NCBI GenBank assembly: GCA_964602985.1
Contig: CAZRTJ010000012.1
Coordinates: 1 to 64,000, forward strand
Source of the DNA: CAYZJB01 sp964602985
GTDB taxonomy: Bacteria > CLD3 > SB21
Length of the DNA stretch: 64,000 bases
Direction: 5' to 3'
Of the stretch, positions 50,270-60,515 are shown piece by piece. Each line of letters starts with the position of its first letter. The stretch's first letter is position 1. Position numbers and translations under genes: made by a program. Below the pieces are notes generated by a model. The model was not told where the DNA came from and did no database searches. It worked only from the letters and a program-made list of their open reading frames with translations.

Positions 50270-52513
50270 ATGCAAGATATTCAAGTCAAGCAGGGTCTGG
50301 ACACACAGGCCATTTTTCAGATCATCTTTCGCCACAAGTGGGTGGTTCTGACCGTGTTTCTGCTGTTTGCGGTCATCGTGTCCTATTATTCCCTGACCAA
50401 ACCGACGCAATACGTTTCCTCCGCCATCGTGTATTTTGATAATTCGACCAAGAATCCCGTGCTGGATCTGCTGGGGAAAAACGCGGGTATCCGCTCGCTG
50501 GACATCGGTTATTACGATATCCTGATCACGACGGATGATTTTGTGAGGCGTTTGCGGGATGAGATGCGCGTGGAATTGCGTCCGGTGAAAGACGAGGCGT
50601 ATATCGAACACGCGTTGGGGTTGATCGGCAAGGGGACCGTGTCTCTGCGCCCTCACCGGGAAAGCGCGCAGTTCATAGAGATGGTCGCGGTGTCGACCGA
50701 TTCGTTCCTTGTGCGGCGTCTCGTGAATGTCGCGACAACGGTCCTGAAGCGACGGGCCGCGGAGTTGGATCGCGAGGATTTGGAAGGAAGCATCCGCTTC
50801 ATTGACGACCAGGTTGAAATCTCGAAGACCAATTTGGAGAAGACCGAATTGGCGCTCCAGGCTCTGAAGAAGAAGACTGATGCCGTCGCGGGAGATGCCG
50901 AGGGACCCCTCAATAAGATGATCTTAATGAAAGGCAAGCTGGCAGAACTGGAGACCCAGGTGCAGATACGCACGTCGAATTTGTACGCGTTGGAGGCGCA
51001 ACTGGATTCCCTTCAGCGGCGCATGACCGGTCAGGCCGCTCGACCGGAAAAGGAATCGGACGATGAGAGAAGACTGAAGTTACAGATTGAAGAATTGCAA
51101 AGTCGCAAAGCCATCATTCTCCAGCGTGTGGAGGGCAATCCAAACGACGCCGAACTGGAAAGGATCGATGCGCAGTTGAACAAACTGCGGGAAGAGTATG
51201 TGGCCGTCTTATCGTCGTACAACACGTCCAACGAAATCGCGACGACGGGAGATTTGAATGATCTTTGGAAAAATATTTTTGCCAAGAAGAACAACGAAGA
51301 AGTTGAGTTGTTCATTTTGCGCGGACAGGTGCGGTTGTACTCGGGCTTGATTCGGAATTTTGAGTTACGCAATCCCAATCTTCTGCAAGATGCCGTGGAC
51401 ATGACGCGTCTGACGCGTTCCAAGCAGGTGTACGAGGAGACGTTGAATTCCCTGATCAAGCAGAAGGAGAGTTTTTCGATCCAGATGTTTGGTACGACCG
51501 GCAACCTGAAGATCGTCGACCCGGCGCGAGAACCGGTTGCGATCTACCGAAATGTGTATACCATGATGGTCGTGGGTTCGATGCTCGGTTTGATCTTTGG
51601 AGTGGCCTTGGCCTTTGGGATTGAGTACTTGGACACGACGATTCGATCTCAGGAGACCATTGCGTCAATCACGAACATTCCTGTCATCGGGATGATTCCG
51701 CCGATTGAGCCCGAGTCGAATTCGAACGGTTCGCTGTCTCTTTCCAAGAAGTTATTGCCTTGGCTTCACCGAGCGGAGTTTGTCGAAAACGAGGACAAGA
51801 ATCTGACGCGCAAGCGGGCGATGATTTCGCAGTTCAATCCGCGATCCTTTGTCTCGGAGAGTTATCGAACTCTGAGAACCAATTTGCAGTTTGCGAATAT
51901 CGACACGCCTTTGCGATCTTTGGTGGTCGGGAGTTCGGGCCCTGGTGAAGGGAAGACCACGACGGCCGTGAATCTCGCCATTTCGTTTGCCGATATGGGG
52001 TTGCGGGTCTGTCTCGTGGATGCGGATTTGCGCAAACCGAAACACCACATTCTGTTTGATCTGAAGGATTCGCCAGGATTGGCCGACTGCATCTTGAATA
52101 ATGTCTCAGTCAGCCAGGCGTTGCAACAGACTCGAATACCCAACCTGCAGTTGCTGACGATCGGGACGGGAGCGTTGAATCACTCGGAGATTTTTTCGTC
52201 GAAGAAGATGCAGTCGGTGATGGAGGAAGTGCAAAAGTCATTCGATATCGTTCTGTATGATACGCCGCCGCTTTTGTTGCTCACGGATTCCATCATCTTG
52301 GCCAGTCGGGTGGATGGCGTGATTCTGATTGTCAAGTACGGGCTGACCGAGCGTTCGAATCTTCAACAAGCCATCTCTGCGGTCAAGAATGTCCGGGCCA
52401 ACATACTGGGCATTGTCTTCAACAGTTTTGTGCCGGAGCGAAAAGGCTACTACCGGTACGCTCAGGAGTCTTACTACGAGCAGTTTGAGAAAAGCGGGGA
52501 ATCCGGATCTTGA
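50270..52513 (+). CDS. Chain-length regulator fused to BY-type tyrosine kinase (Wzc-like)
   Basis: 747 aa. N-terminal Wzz domain between two membrane helices (about residues 22-40 and 425-450), long coiled coil between. C-terminal BY-kinase with Walker A SSGPGEGKTTTAVN (about 553-566), Walker A' VCLVDADLRKPKHH, YDTPPLLLLTDS, and a C-terminal Tyr cluster GYYRYAQESYYEQFE as autophosphorylation tail. Works with the Wza-like protein (7 bp upstream) to set polymer length and drive export. Overlaps the next gene by TTGA. Confidence 0.95.
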   Translation: MQDIQVKQGLDTQAIFQIIFRHKWVVLTVFLLFAVIVSYYSLTKPTQYVSSAIVYFDNSTKNPVLDLLGKNAGIRSLDIGYYDILITTDDFVRRLRDEMRVELRPVKDEAYIEHALGLIGKGTVSLRPHRESAQFIEMVAVSTDSFLVRRLVNVATTVLKRRAAELDREDLEGSIRFIDDQVEISKTNLEKTELALQALKKKTDAVAGDAEGPLNKMILMKGKLAELETQVQIRTSNLYALEAQLDSLQRRMTGQAARPEKESDDERRLKLQIEELQSRKAIILQRVEGNPNDAELERIDAQLNKLREEYVAVLSSYNTSNEIATTGDLNDLWKNIFAKKNNEEVELFILRGQVRLYSGLIRNFELRNPNLLQDAVDMTRLTRSKQVYEETLNSLIKQKESFSIQMFGTTGNLKIVDPAREPVAIYRNVYTMMVVGSMLGLIFGVALAFGIEYLDTTIRSQETIASITNIPVIGMIPPIEPESNSNGSLSLSKKLLPWLHRAEFVENEDKNLTRKRAMISQFNPRSFVSESYRTLRTNLQFANIDTPLRSLVVGSSGPGEGKTTTAVNLAISFADMGLRVCLVDADLRKPKHHILFDLKDSPGLADCILNNVSVSQALQQTRIPNLQLLTIGTGALNHSEIFSSKKMQSVMEEVQKSFDIVLYDTPPLLLLTDSIILASRVDGVILIVKYGLTERSNLQQAISAVKNVRANILGIVFNSFVPERKGYYRYAQESYYEQFEKSGESGS

Positions 52514-53454
52514 AAATTCTCGTAACGGGAGCAGCGGGTTTCATCGGCAGTCACGTATGCGAGAGGCTGTTGGACGAGGGCCACGACATCGTCGGACTGG
52601 ACAATTTCGACGACTTCTACGATCCTCGCATTAAGGAAACGAACATACAGTCTTCCAGTGCATCGGCTCGATTTCGCTTAGTACGTGGTGATCTTCTGGA
52701 TGCTGGCTTGCTGGATACGATTCTGGCCAGCGGAATCGATCGTGTGGTGCACCTGGCTGCCCGTGCGGGAGTTCGACCCTCGATCGAGCGACCGTTGTTG
52801 TATTACCGTAATAATGTCGAAGGCACGCTGTCATTGCTGGATGCGATTCGAAAGCGCGGGCTTCGAAAATTAGTCTTGGCGTCCTCATCCTCCGTGTACG
52901 GAAATAATCAGAAGATTCCGTATTCGGAAAAAGATCCCGTCGATCATTGTATTTCTCCATACGCTGCAACCAAGAAAGCTTGTGAACTGCTGGCGCATAC
53001 ATATCATCATCTGTATGGGATGGACATTTTTTGTTTGAGGTTTTTCACGGTCTACGGGCCCCGGCAGCGTCCGGAAATGGCCATCCACGCGTTCACGCGA
53101 GCGATTGCAAACGGGGAAGCTGTGTCTGTTTTTGGCGACGGTTCTTCCCGAAGGGACTATACGTACATTTCCGACATTGTTGACGGGGTGTCATTGGCTC
53201 TCGCAAAACTTCAGGGATTTGAGATTATCAATTTGGGGGAATCGAGAACGGTGGCCTTGGCGGATGTCATACGTCTGATCGAAGCGAATCTGGGGCGTCC
53301 GGCCCGTCTTGAATTTCGTCCCACACAGGCCGGAGATGTTCATCAAACTTGGGCCGATGTGACGAAAGCAGAGACGATGTTGGGATATCGGTCGAGGGTG
53401 AGCTTTGAGGAGGGCGTGCGGGAGTTTGTTTCATGGTATCGCAGGAATAAATAA
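52510..53454 (+). CDS. NAD-dependent epimerase, probably UDP-glucuronate 4-epimerase
   Basis: 314 aa. Extended SDR: GAAGFIGSHVCERLL at the N-terminus, catalytic SSSSVYG and YAATKKACE (YxxxK), and RFFTVYGPRQRPEMA. The DNFDDFYDPRIKE segment is typical of UDP-GlcA 4-epimerases (CapI/LpsL), giving UDP-GalA; a GalE role is the alternative. TTG start in a TTGA overlap with the kinase. Supplies a sugar for the polymer. Confidence 0.88.
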   Translation: MKILVTGAAGFIGSHVCERLLDEGHDIVGLDNFDDFYDPRIKETNIQSSSASARFRLVRGDLLDAGLLDTILASGIDRVVHLAARAGVRPSIERPLLYYRNNVEGTLSLLDAIRKRGLRKLVLASSSSVYGNNQKIPYSEKDPVDHCISPYAATKKACELLAHTYHHLYGMDIFCLRFFTVYGPRQRPEMAIHAFTRAIANGEAVSVFGDGSSRRDYTYISDIVDGVSLALAKLQGFEIINLGESRTVALADVIRLIEANLGRPARLEFRPTQAGDVHQTWADVTKAETMLGYRSRVSFEEGVREFVSWYRRNK

Positions 53455-53466
53455 TACTGGTCTGTC

Positions 53467-55035
53467 TTGACAGAACATTCTCCTCATTCCAAATCCCTTA
53501 CGCGGCTTGCAAGAAACTCTCTGTGGTCCGGCTTCGGTTTGTATGCTGGGTTGGCATTCGTACCCCTCACCAGCGTCATTCTGACGCGCTTTCTGGGAGC
53601 GGATGGCTATGGAATCTATAGTCTGGTTCAAAGTTGGGCGGGATTTGCCGCAGGTCTTTGCTCGTTAGGTTTGTACGGGGCTAGCCTACGACTCATTCCC
53701 ATGTACGTCGCAAAGAGGGAGTTTGGCAAGGTTAAGGGTTGCCTGATTCATACGACTTGGATCGTCGGCGTGCTTGCGCTGTGCGTGAGTCTTGCAGTCG
53801 CGTTGTTTCCGGATGAGTTCTGTTCATTGTTCGTCAGAAAACCAGACTCAATGACTTGGGAGTCATTTCGGGAGAAGGTCGTACCGGTTTTTCAATTTTA
53901 CTCAGTCTCCATATTGCTGACAGCTCTTTACCAGTCGTTTCTTTCCGGACTGGCGGGACTCCAGGCCTTTCGTTACAAAGTAATCGCAAATGATCTGATA
54001 AGTCCCGTTGCAAAAACGCTGGCTCTCGTGATCTTGCTCTGGATTGGTTTCGGTGTCACGGGCGCTCTGGCCGCCAATATCATTCAAGATGTAACGATCT
54101 TGCTGCTTAGCGGATGGTTTCTTACGAAGACCTTCCCAGAAGTCAAAGAAAGAACTGTCAAAGCGATTTTCGAGACTGGACGGACGATCAAGTTCGCGGT
54201 TGCGTTGTTCTTGGACTCATTGTTGTACCGCTATACCTTTCAGCTTGATGTCTTGTTTCTTGGATATTTTGGTCAGCTCAGCGGGGTTGGGATATACACC
54301 GTCGCCCAGAATCTCCAACGGTTGATTCACATGCCTGGATATTCCATCCTAACATCATTTGGGCCTATGTGTGGCGAGCTGTATGCAAAGGGAGATCTGG
54401 AAGGTCTCGAAAAGACGTATAAGACCGCTACAAAATGGAGCTGTACATTCAGTTTTCCACTTTTCACCATGTATGTGCTCTTTGCTGAGCCAATTTTGCA
54501 GATTTTTGGCCATGAGTTTGTTGCAGGCCAAACTGCCCTTATCGTCCTTGCATCTGGTAGTCTGGTGGCTGATTCTCTCGGTTTATCAGGGTCTGCCCTA
54601 GTCAGTACTGGTCGGGCTAAATTGAACTTGGTTGGATCTGTAGTCAGTGCCACAACCAGCATCGTATTATTTATCATACTAATACCCAGATACGGTATTC
54701 TTGGGGCTGCGATAGCCCGATCCGTGGCATTTTTGGTGATAAACGCGATTCGTATTATACAAGTGAAAGTTGTTTACAACATACATCCTTTCAAGCGGGC
54801 CCTGCTGAAGCCGCTTGGCGCGTGTGTCAGTGCGGCATCGGTGGTGAGAGTCTCCTCGTTTTTTCTTCCAATACCTGACGGTGGCGGGTTTTGGATGGTG
54901 TTTATCGCATATCTTGTGATTTTTTCCGGTGTATATGTATGCGTATTGTGGCTCTTGAAATTTGATGATGAGGATCAAATGGTGTGGGAAATCCTCAAGA
55001 GACGAGTGTTCTTGCAGAGGAAGTCCCGAACATGA
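53467..55035 (+). CDS. Wzx-type polysaccharide flippase (MATE/MOP superfamily)
   Basis: 522 aa, about 12-14 membrane helices (LYAGLAFVPLTSVILTRFLG, LALVILLWIGFGVTGALAAN, LGAAIARSVAFLVINAIRII). Flips lipid-linked repeat units across the inner membrane. Starts with TTG; no good ribosome site. By eye this gene and the next two are clearly more AT-rich than the housekeeping genes, a common sign of exchange in sugar-polymer loci. Overlaps the next gene by ATGA. Confidence 0.9.
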   Translation: MTEHSPHSKSLTRLARNSLWSGFGLYAGLAFVPLTSVILTRFLGADGYGIYSLVQSWAGFAAGLCSLGLYGASLRLIPMYVAKREFGKVKGCLIHTTWIVGVLALCVSLAVALFPDEFCSLFVRKPDSMTWESFREKVVPVFQFYSVSILLTALYQSFLSGLAGLQAFRYKVIANDLISPVAKTLALVILLWIGFGVTGALAANIIQDVTILLLSGWFLTKTFPEVKERTVKAIFETGRTIKFAVALFLDSLLYRYTFQLDVLFLGYFGQLSGVGIYTVAQNLQRLIHMPGYSILTSFGPMCGELYAKGDLEGLEKTYKTATKWSCTFSFPLFTMYVLFAEPILQIFGHEFVAGQTALIVLASGSLVADSLGLSGSALVSTGRAKLNLVGSVVSATTSIVLFIILIPRYGILGAAIARSVAFLVINAIRIIQVKVVYNIHPFKRALLKPLGACVSAASVVRVSSFFLPIPDGGGFWMVFIAYLVIFSGVYVCVLWLLKFDDEDQMVWEILKRRVFLQRKSRT

Positions 55036-56237
55036 GGGCGTCACGCTTGTACATGTTGTCTTGGACAACTGGAGTTACAGTGGCGGCTCTCGCGGTTCTT
55101 CTCTCCGCCGGTGCAGCCTGGGAAAAGGTGAATCCGGAGGCGGACGACAAAGATGCGCTGGAATATCGTCTCTTGGGCGGGTCGCTGTCCGAAGGGCAGG
55201 GACTTTCGTATCGCGGAACAGCAGACGTGGTTCTGAGTCCAGGATATCCTCTGCTGATCGCTGTTACAGATCTTGTTCTGCAAAATTCGTGGAATAGCCG
55301 TGTAGTATCGTTAATGGCATTCGTTGCGGGTTGTGTCATGTTATACTTGATTGGGATGCGGGTTTTCCAGGATGCCAAGCTGGCTGTCATCAGTGCGGGT
55401 CTCGCGGTTGGCACATCCCAAGGGTTATGGAACACCATTTCCGGATTCAGCGAGAGTGTGTATATTCTCTCTGTTCTTCTGGTCTTCTGGCTGTGCATGA
55501 GAAGGGTCGACTCACCGACACGTTGGTCGGAAGAAATGTTGCTCGGGATTCTGATTGGATTTGCCTACCTGATACGTTCCGAGGGAATCCTCCTCTTACC
55601 TGTCGGCGGCTATCTGATGTTTCGTCGGCTTCGGTGGTGTGGATTGCTTCGGGTTAGTCTCTTTGTCTTGATCTTGACGTTTCCATATTTGTGTTTCCTG
55701 CGAGAACAAAGCGGAGCTTGGATCATGTCAGGGAAGGCGTACCCTAACCTGGTGATGGGCGAATTGGAAAGTCCCTACCAGTCTGGGCCTCATTCGGATC
55801 GTTATCGTGTCATCCAGCGCACGCACGCTGATCCCACAGAGGCCACACTCTACTGGAAGTATTTGGCATCAGATGGTATCAGGATGATCACGAGGATTCC
55901 TCATAATGTCATCGAGTACGTGAAGTATTTCTATTATACCATTTCTCTGATTGGATGTATCTTGGCTGCAATCGGGCTTGCCTGCCTGTCGTCGGAAGTG
56001 CGCTCGGGACTCTTTGGTATGTGGGCCATCTCTCTTGTGTATTTGCTGTTCTTCGTACTGTGGCGACATCTCTCGATGTATCATTGGATAACGGCCCTAT
56101 TCATGACGGTAGCTCTGCATCGGTTGTCGCTGCGTTTTGATGAGAAGTCCTGGTCCCGCACACTTGTTGTTGTCATTCCGTTCGTTTGCATTCTACTCTT
56201 CCAACTGCGCTCGTTCATCAAGGCGGGAATTATGTGA
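55032..56237 (+). CDS. GT39/ArnT-like membrane glycosyltransferase
   Basis: 401 aa, about ten membrane helices. The first periplasmic loop has acidic residues (EADDKDALEYRLLGGSLSEG) and LSPGYPLLIAVTD, and a later helix loop has YLIRSEGILLLPVGGYL, the pattern of protein-mannosyltransferase/ArnT-type (GT-C) enzymes that use lipid-linked sugars. It may add a side sugar or glycosylate a protein or lipid. A Wzy-type polymerase is otherwise missing from the locus; this protein does not look like Wzy. GTGA overlap with the next gene. Confidence 0.82.
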   Translation: MRASRLYMLSWTTGVTVAALAVLLSAGAAWEKVNPEADDKDALEYRLLGGSLSEGQGLSYRGTADVVLSPGYPLLIAVTDLVLQNSWNSRVVSLMAFVAGCVMLYLIGMRVFQDAKLAVISAGLAVGTSQGLWNTISGFSESVYILSVLLVFWLCMRRVDSPTRWSEEMLLGILIGFAYLIRSEGILLLPVGGYLMFRRLRWCGLLRVSLFVLILTFPYLCFLREQSGAWIMSGKAYPNLVMGELESPYQSGPHSDRYRVIQRTHADPTEATLYWKYLASDGIRMITRIPHNVIEYVKYFYYTISLIGCILAAIGLACLSSEVRSGLFGMWAISLVYLLFFVLWRHLSMYHWITALFMTVALHRLSLRFDEKSWSRTLVVVIPFVCILLFQLRSFIKAGIM

Positions 56238-57442
56238 AACCGATCCGAATTGTTCATATTACTCCGGACGGGAGTATCGGAGGTCGAGAGCGACAATTGC
56301 TGTTCTTAAGTCAAGAATTAGCAAAACGCTTTCCAACAGCCATCCAGTCAAACGTTGTGTTTCTTCGACCAGGAGGACCGGTGTTGGAGGAGTTTGTTGC
56401 TCGCGGACTACCGCACATCGTTTTGACGTTCGGGTTCTTCCGAGCGGGGAACCTCCGTGCGGTTATTCGACTCTTCCGATCCGCCGATCTCGCGGTGTTT
56501 TGGAGTGCTAGTATTGCGCTGCTCTTGCTAACCACATTATTGGGCACTCCGTATGTATTTAGTTTGACAGGGGCCAAGGTTTTTTGGCGAAAATCATTTC
56601 AGTCCTACGTTCGAAATCTGGTGAACGACTCTGAATCAAGACACACTCGTCGTTGGAGTGCACTTGTCAGAACTACTTTTCGATTCTTGCGTAATGCAGT
56701 ACGGAAAATGATCTTCGGATCGGTTCTCCGACACGCGGATCAGGTCATTACGCCTTCACAATTCATGAGAGATTTTGCTCGAAAGAATTATCGCGTTCCG
56801 TTCGGGAGAATTCAAGTTTTGCCGAATTTTACCGATGTCGCATACCTACCCATTACGAGAGGCCGGTCTGAAATTCGTGGGGAGTTTCAATGCGATGGAC
56901 GCACGTTTCTTGTTGGTGTTGCGGCGCGTTTGGATTCTCGGAAACGCCTGGAGCGATTGATCACCACGATGCAACTCCTCCCAGATTCAGTATGTGCCAA
57001 AGCGGTTATCATCGGTGAAGGAGAAAACGATGAAATCTGGGAATGGCGGAATCGGGTTCAAAAATTGAATGTGAGTTCTCGGGTGATTTTTGCCGGATCA
57101 CGCGTGGACATCGCTAATTACATCGCAAGCTTCGATTTGTGCGTTTTGCCATCCCACCATGAGGCCTTTGGGATCGTCCTTCTGGAGGCTTTGTTATTGG
57201 GCGTACCCACAGCTGTATTTTCCGACTCGGGAGGACCTTTAGAGATCATCGAGAACGGGAGGACGGGGTATGTTGTCCAATCGGAAGACGAGTTAGCAAA
57301 ACTGATCGTGAAGCTGGCAGCGGGTGCGCCGGACACGGCAGACATTGTGTGCGCAGGGCGTCGGATAGCCCAAGAGCGTTTTGGTCCGGACAATTCGGAT
57401 AAATACGTCCGTTTGTTTCGAATAATGGTAGAGGAGACATGA
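56234..57442 (+). CDS. GT4-family glycosyltransferase (copy 1)
   Basis: 402 aa, GTG start in a GTGA overlap. N-terminal IRIVHITPDGSIGGRERQLL, C-terminal Rossmann half with VGVAARLDSRKRLERLI, GEGENDEIW and the donor-binding PSHHEAFGIVLLEALLLGVP / DSGGPLEII. Retaining GT-B enzyme, sugar unknown. A stretch of about 50 residues (about 115-180) between the domains is basic. Related to the next gene, probably by tandem duplication. Confidence 0.9.
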   Translation: MKPIRIVHITPDGSIGGRERQLLFLSQELAKRFPTAIQSNVVFLRPGGPVLEEFVARGLPHIVLTFGFFRAGNLRAVIRLFRSADLAVFWSASIALLLLTTLLGTPYVFSLTGAKVFWRKSFQSYVRNLVNDSESRHTRRWSALVRTTFRFLRNAVRKMIFGSVLRHADQVITPSQFMRDFARKNYRVPFGRIQVLPNFTDVAYLPITRGRSEIRGEFQCDGRTFLVGVAARLDSRKRLERLITTMQLLPDSVCAKAVIIGEGENDEIWEWRNRVQKLNVSSRVIFAGSRVDIANYIASFDLCVLPSHHEAFGIVLLEALLLGVPTAVFSDSGGPLEIIENGRTGYVVQSEDELAKLIVKLAAGAPDTADIVCAGRRIAQERFGPDNSDKYVRLFRIMVEET

Positions 57443-58671
57443 AGTCCACCGTGAACATCCGGGTGATTCATTTCATCGGCGGGGGTGAAATTGGAGGACG
57501 CGAGCGAATCTTACATCTACTGCTCCGAGAGGAAAAAAGAAGTGTCAACGTTCGGTCAGCGGTCTTGTTTCTGAAACCGAGCGGTCCCTTTTATGACGAA
57601 ATTGTTCGGGATGGTCTTGAGCGGATTGATATTTCAAATGGAAGATCGGTGTGGAATGCGGTGAAACAATGTGCGAGGGCAGACGTGCTGGTTTTCCATA
57701 CGGCTCATTGGAAACTGATGGTCATCGGTCTGGCAAGCGGCGCTCCAATTGTCTACCGACTCTCCGGACTGTATCTGACGCTTCGGAAGAGTCTCCGCCA
57801 GGCCATCGTGGCGTTGGTCAGGCGAAAGCGCGTCGCTGGCGATACGGACGGTAAGGTCACCGGACTCTATTCGGGCAGACCCAATTCACGATCCGCCGTG
57901 CGACTCATTCGTCGGTGGCTGTTTCAACTCTTCCTGAGGAAATTTGTCCGGATGATGGTCGTTAATTCCCGGTACGCGTTACAAGGTCTCAGGAAGGAGT
58001 ATGGGCTCGATCCGCGCCGACCACCTGTACGGATTATTCCGAATGGACTTCCATTGGAGACAGCCTCTGGAAATGGAGACATCCGGCAACAGCTCGGGCT
58101 GCCTTCGGATACGTTCCTGATTGGGACAGTCGCTCGATTTGATGTGCGGAAACGAATCGATCGTCTTCTGGAAGCTTTTGCGGCCTTGTCAAACTCCGGA
58201 TCGATTCACCTGGTGATCGTCGGAGGGGGAGATCGGGAGTTGGGGATGCGTTACGAGAATTTCGTGCAAGGAGAGTGTCTCTCCCATCGCGTAACGTTTG
58301 TCGGTTTTCGCAACGACATTGGTGATTGGCTGTCCGCCATGAATCTGTTCGTGTTGCCTTCCGATAATGAGTCCTGTCCAAACGCATTATTGGAGGCAAT
58401 GTTGTTCCAAAAACCAGTCGTTGTCTATGAAGACAGTGGCGGCCCGGTTGAAATCATTCGTAACGGAGAAAATGGAATCGTTATTGCGGGGCCTTCTGAC
58501 TTTCAACGAGTCGTGGATAAAGTTCGACTAGACCCATCGTGGGCTCAAGACCTGGGCGCAAGGGCACACGCATACGTGGTGAACCATTATTCTCTTGCCA
58601 CCTACCAACAGAGGTACGCCAAACTGTACCGCGACCTCGTTGCGCCAGACCGCACGGAGACAGCCAACTGA
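57439..58671 (+). CDS. GT4-family glycosyltransferase (copy 2)
   Basis: 410 aa. Same layout as the previous gene: IRVIHFIGGGEIGGRERILH, FLKPSGPFYDEIVRDGL, IGTVARFDVRKRIDRLLEAF, VIVGGGDREL, PSDNESCPNALLEAML and EDSGGPVEIIRNGENG. Also a basic insert between the domains. ATGA overlap upstream; its TGA shares a base with the asnB-like ATG. Confidence 0.9.
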   Translation: MKSTVNIRVIHFIGGGEIGGRERILHLLLREEKRSVNVRSAVLFLKPSGPFYDEIVRDGLERIDISNGRSVWNAVKQCARADVLVFHTAHWKLMVIGLASGAPIVYRLSGLYLTLRKSLRQAIVALVRRKRVAGDTDGKVTGLYSGRPNSRSAVRLIRRWLFQLFLRKFVRMMVVNSRYALQGLRKEYGLDPRRPPVRIIPNGLPLETASGNGDIRQQLGLPSDTFLIGTVARFDVRKRIDRLLEAFAALSNSGSIHLVIVGGGDRELGMRYENFVQGECLSHRVTFVGFRNDIGDWLSAMNLFVLPSDNESCPNALLEAMLFQKPVVVYEDSGGPVEIIRNGENGIVIAGPSDFQRVVDKVRLDPSWAQDLGARAHAYVVNHYSLATYQQRYAKLYRDLVAPDRTETAN

Positions 58672-60512
58672 TGTGTGGGATTGCGGGTGTTCTCAGACGG
58701 GATGGATGCCCAGCCGATTCTGCGCTCCTGCAGCGGATGTCGGATGTACTCGTACATCGGGGTCCGGACGACCAAGGGCTGTACACCTCCGGTGGTATCG
58801 GTTTGGTTCATCGTCGTCTCAGCATTATCGACCTCTCTTCAGGCCATCAGCCCATGATGACAAGTGACAGAGCGCTAACGATTGTATTCAATGGTGAGAT
58901 TTACAATTACGCAGAAATTCGGCAGGAATTGCAGACACTGGGTCACTCCTTTCAGACTCACAGTGATACCGAGGTCATTCTCGAAGCCTATCGCCAGTGG
59001 GGTCGATCTTGCGTCCAGAAATTTCGGGGAATGTTTGCCATTGCCTTGTGGGATGAACAGACCCGAAGTTTGTGGTTGTGCAGAGACAGGGTCGGCATCA
59101 AGCCTCTATTCTATTATCACGGGGAAGATGAGCTTCTTTTCGGATCTGAGTTGAAGGCTATCCTACAGGAATCTCGCATTCCCCGCAGAATTCACGATTC
59201 GTCTCTCCTTGAATATCTGCAGTACGGATATGTGCCGGCGCCCCGGACCATTTACACCTCCATCATGAGTCTGGCACCCGGACATGATTTGCTCATTTCA
59301 CCAGACAATTGGAATGCGAAACCCGTGCGGTACTGGCAGTGTTCTTTCGTGAGCGATCCCCTGCGGAACCAAGCGGAATGGCTGGAGCAGATATCCGAAG
59401 CGCTGACGCAAAGCGTCAAGTTCCACCTGGTGAGCGATGTGCCCGTCGGAGCGTTTCTAAGTGGGGGCGTTGATTCAGGGACCGTCTGTTATCATATGGC
59501 ACAGGTGCGATCGTCCATTCAGACATTTACGATGGGATTTATCAACGATGAGCGCGACGAACTCCCTCTGGCCCGACGGGTCGCAGAGAGGATCGGCAGT
59601 CGACATGTTGAGGGAGTGATTCCAATGGACGCGCTTGAGGAGATTGTGAGCAAACTCATATGGCACTATGATCAGCCATTTGCGGACAGTTCTGCCATTC
59701 CAACTTTCTCCATTTGTCAGGAAATGGCAAAGTCTCTGAAGGTCGTTCTTTCTGGAGATGGTGGCGACGAAGTATTTGCCGGTTATGGCCGTTATTCTCA
59801 TATGATGGAAATGGCTTCCAGTGGTTATCATCGCATACTGGGAGCGACCCTGCTTCGAAATATTCTGCCGGATTTCCGCGGGGTCAATGTCATCAAGAAT
59901 CGATTGACGGACCCTCGTGATCGATTCTATGACACCGTAGGAATTTTCTCGCGTCGTCAGTTGACTCGGATCGTGAGGCATTCGGTCCGTTATCGCCATG
60001 ACCTCTTTGATGCATACTACGCACAAGTTTCTCATGATGACGTTTTGTCCCAACTCCAAAACGCGGATATCCACACGTATCTGCCGGAGGATTGTCTCGT
60101 GAAAGTCGACCGGGCCAGCATGGCGCATTCCCTGGAAGTCCGCGTTCCGTTGCTCGATCATACGCTTTTGGAACTCACCGCGCAGATTCCAAGTGCACTC
60201 CGAATGAAGAATGGAACGACGAAGTATTTGCTGAAGACACTCATGAGGGACAAATTGCCCCCTCAGATTCTTGAATCTCCGAAACGTGGGTTTTCGATTC
60301 CGATGAATCGATGGCTGCGTGAGGACCCGACGCTTTTGACGCGTATGTCAGAGACCATTCTGAAGTCCAACATGATTGCCGAGTATCTGAAAGTTAATTC
60401 GTTGTCCAACCTAGTCGCAGAACATCGCAGCGGCAAGAAGAACCACGGAAGTCGACTTTGGTCATTGTATTATCTGAGTCGATGGTTCGATGAGTATTTT
60501 CAGCGTATGTAG
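58671..60512 (+). CDS. asnB: Asparagine synthase-like amidotransferase
   Basis: 613 aa. Glutaminase domain with catalytic Cys2 (MCGIAGVLRR), HRRLSIIDLSSGHQPM, FNGEIYNY and a synthetase domain with PP-loop FLSGGVDSGTV, SGDGGDEVFAGYGRY and a C-terminal VDRASMAHSLEVRVPLLDH. In sugar-polymer loci such AsnB homologues often amidate uronic acids or other sugars instead of making asparagine; the uronate epimerase in the same operon fits this (inference). Symbol given by family only. Confidence 0.9.
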   Translation: MCGIAGVLRRDGCPADSALLQRMSDVLVHRGPDDQGLYTSGGIGLVHRRLSIIDLSSGHQPMMTSDRALTIVFNGEIYNYAEIRQELQTLGHSFQTHSDTEVILEAYRQWGRSCVQKFRGMFAIALWDEQTRSLWLCRDRVGIKPLFYYHGEDELLFGSELKAILQESRIPRRIHDSSLLEYLQYGYVPAPRTIYTSIMSLAPGHDLLISPDNWNAKPVRYWQCSFVSDPLRNQAEWLEQISEALTQSVKFHLVSDVPVGAFLSGGVDSGTVCYHMAQVRSSIQTFTMGFINDERDELPLARRVAERIGSRHVEGVIPMDALEEIVSKLIWHYDQPFADSSAIPTFSICQEMAKSLKVVLSGDGGDEVFAGYGRYSHMMEMASSGYHRILGATLLRNILPDFRGVNVIKNRLTDPRDRFYDTVGIFSRRQLTRIVRHSVRYRHDLFDAYYAQVSHDDVLSQLQNADIHTYLPEDCLVKVDRASMAHSLEVRVPLLDHTLLELTAQIPSALRMKNGTTKYLLKTLMRDKLPPQILESPKRGFSIPMNRWLREDPTLLTRMSETILKSNMIAEYLKVNSLSNLVAEHRSGKKNHGSRLWSLYYLSRWFDEYFQRM

Positions 60513-60515
60513 ATC

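Noticed and set aside
55032..56237. The GT39-like protein as the Wzy polymerase
   Set aside because: The acidic first loop and the SEG/LSPGYP motifs fit GT-C mannosyltransferase types; no Wzy-like large periplasmic loop with Arg motifs seen.
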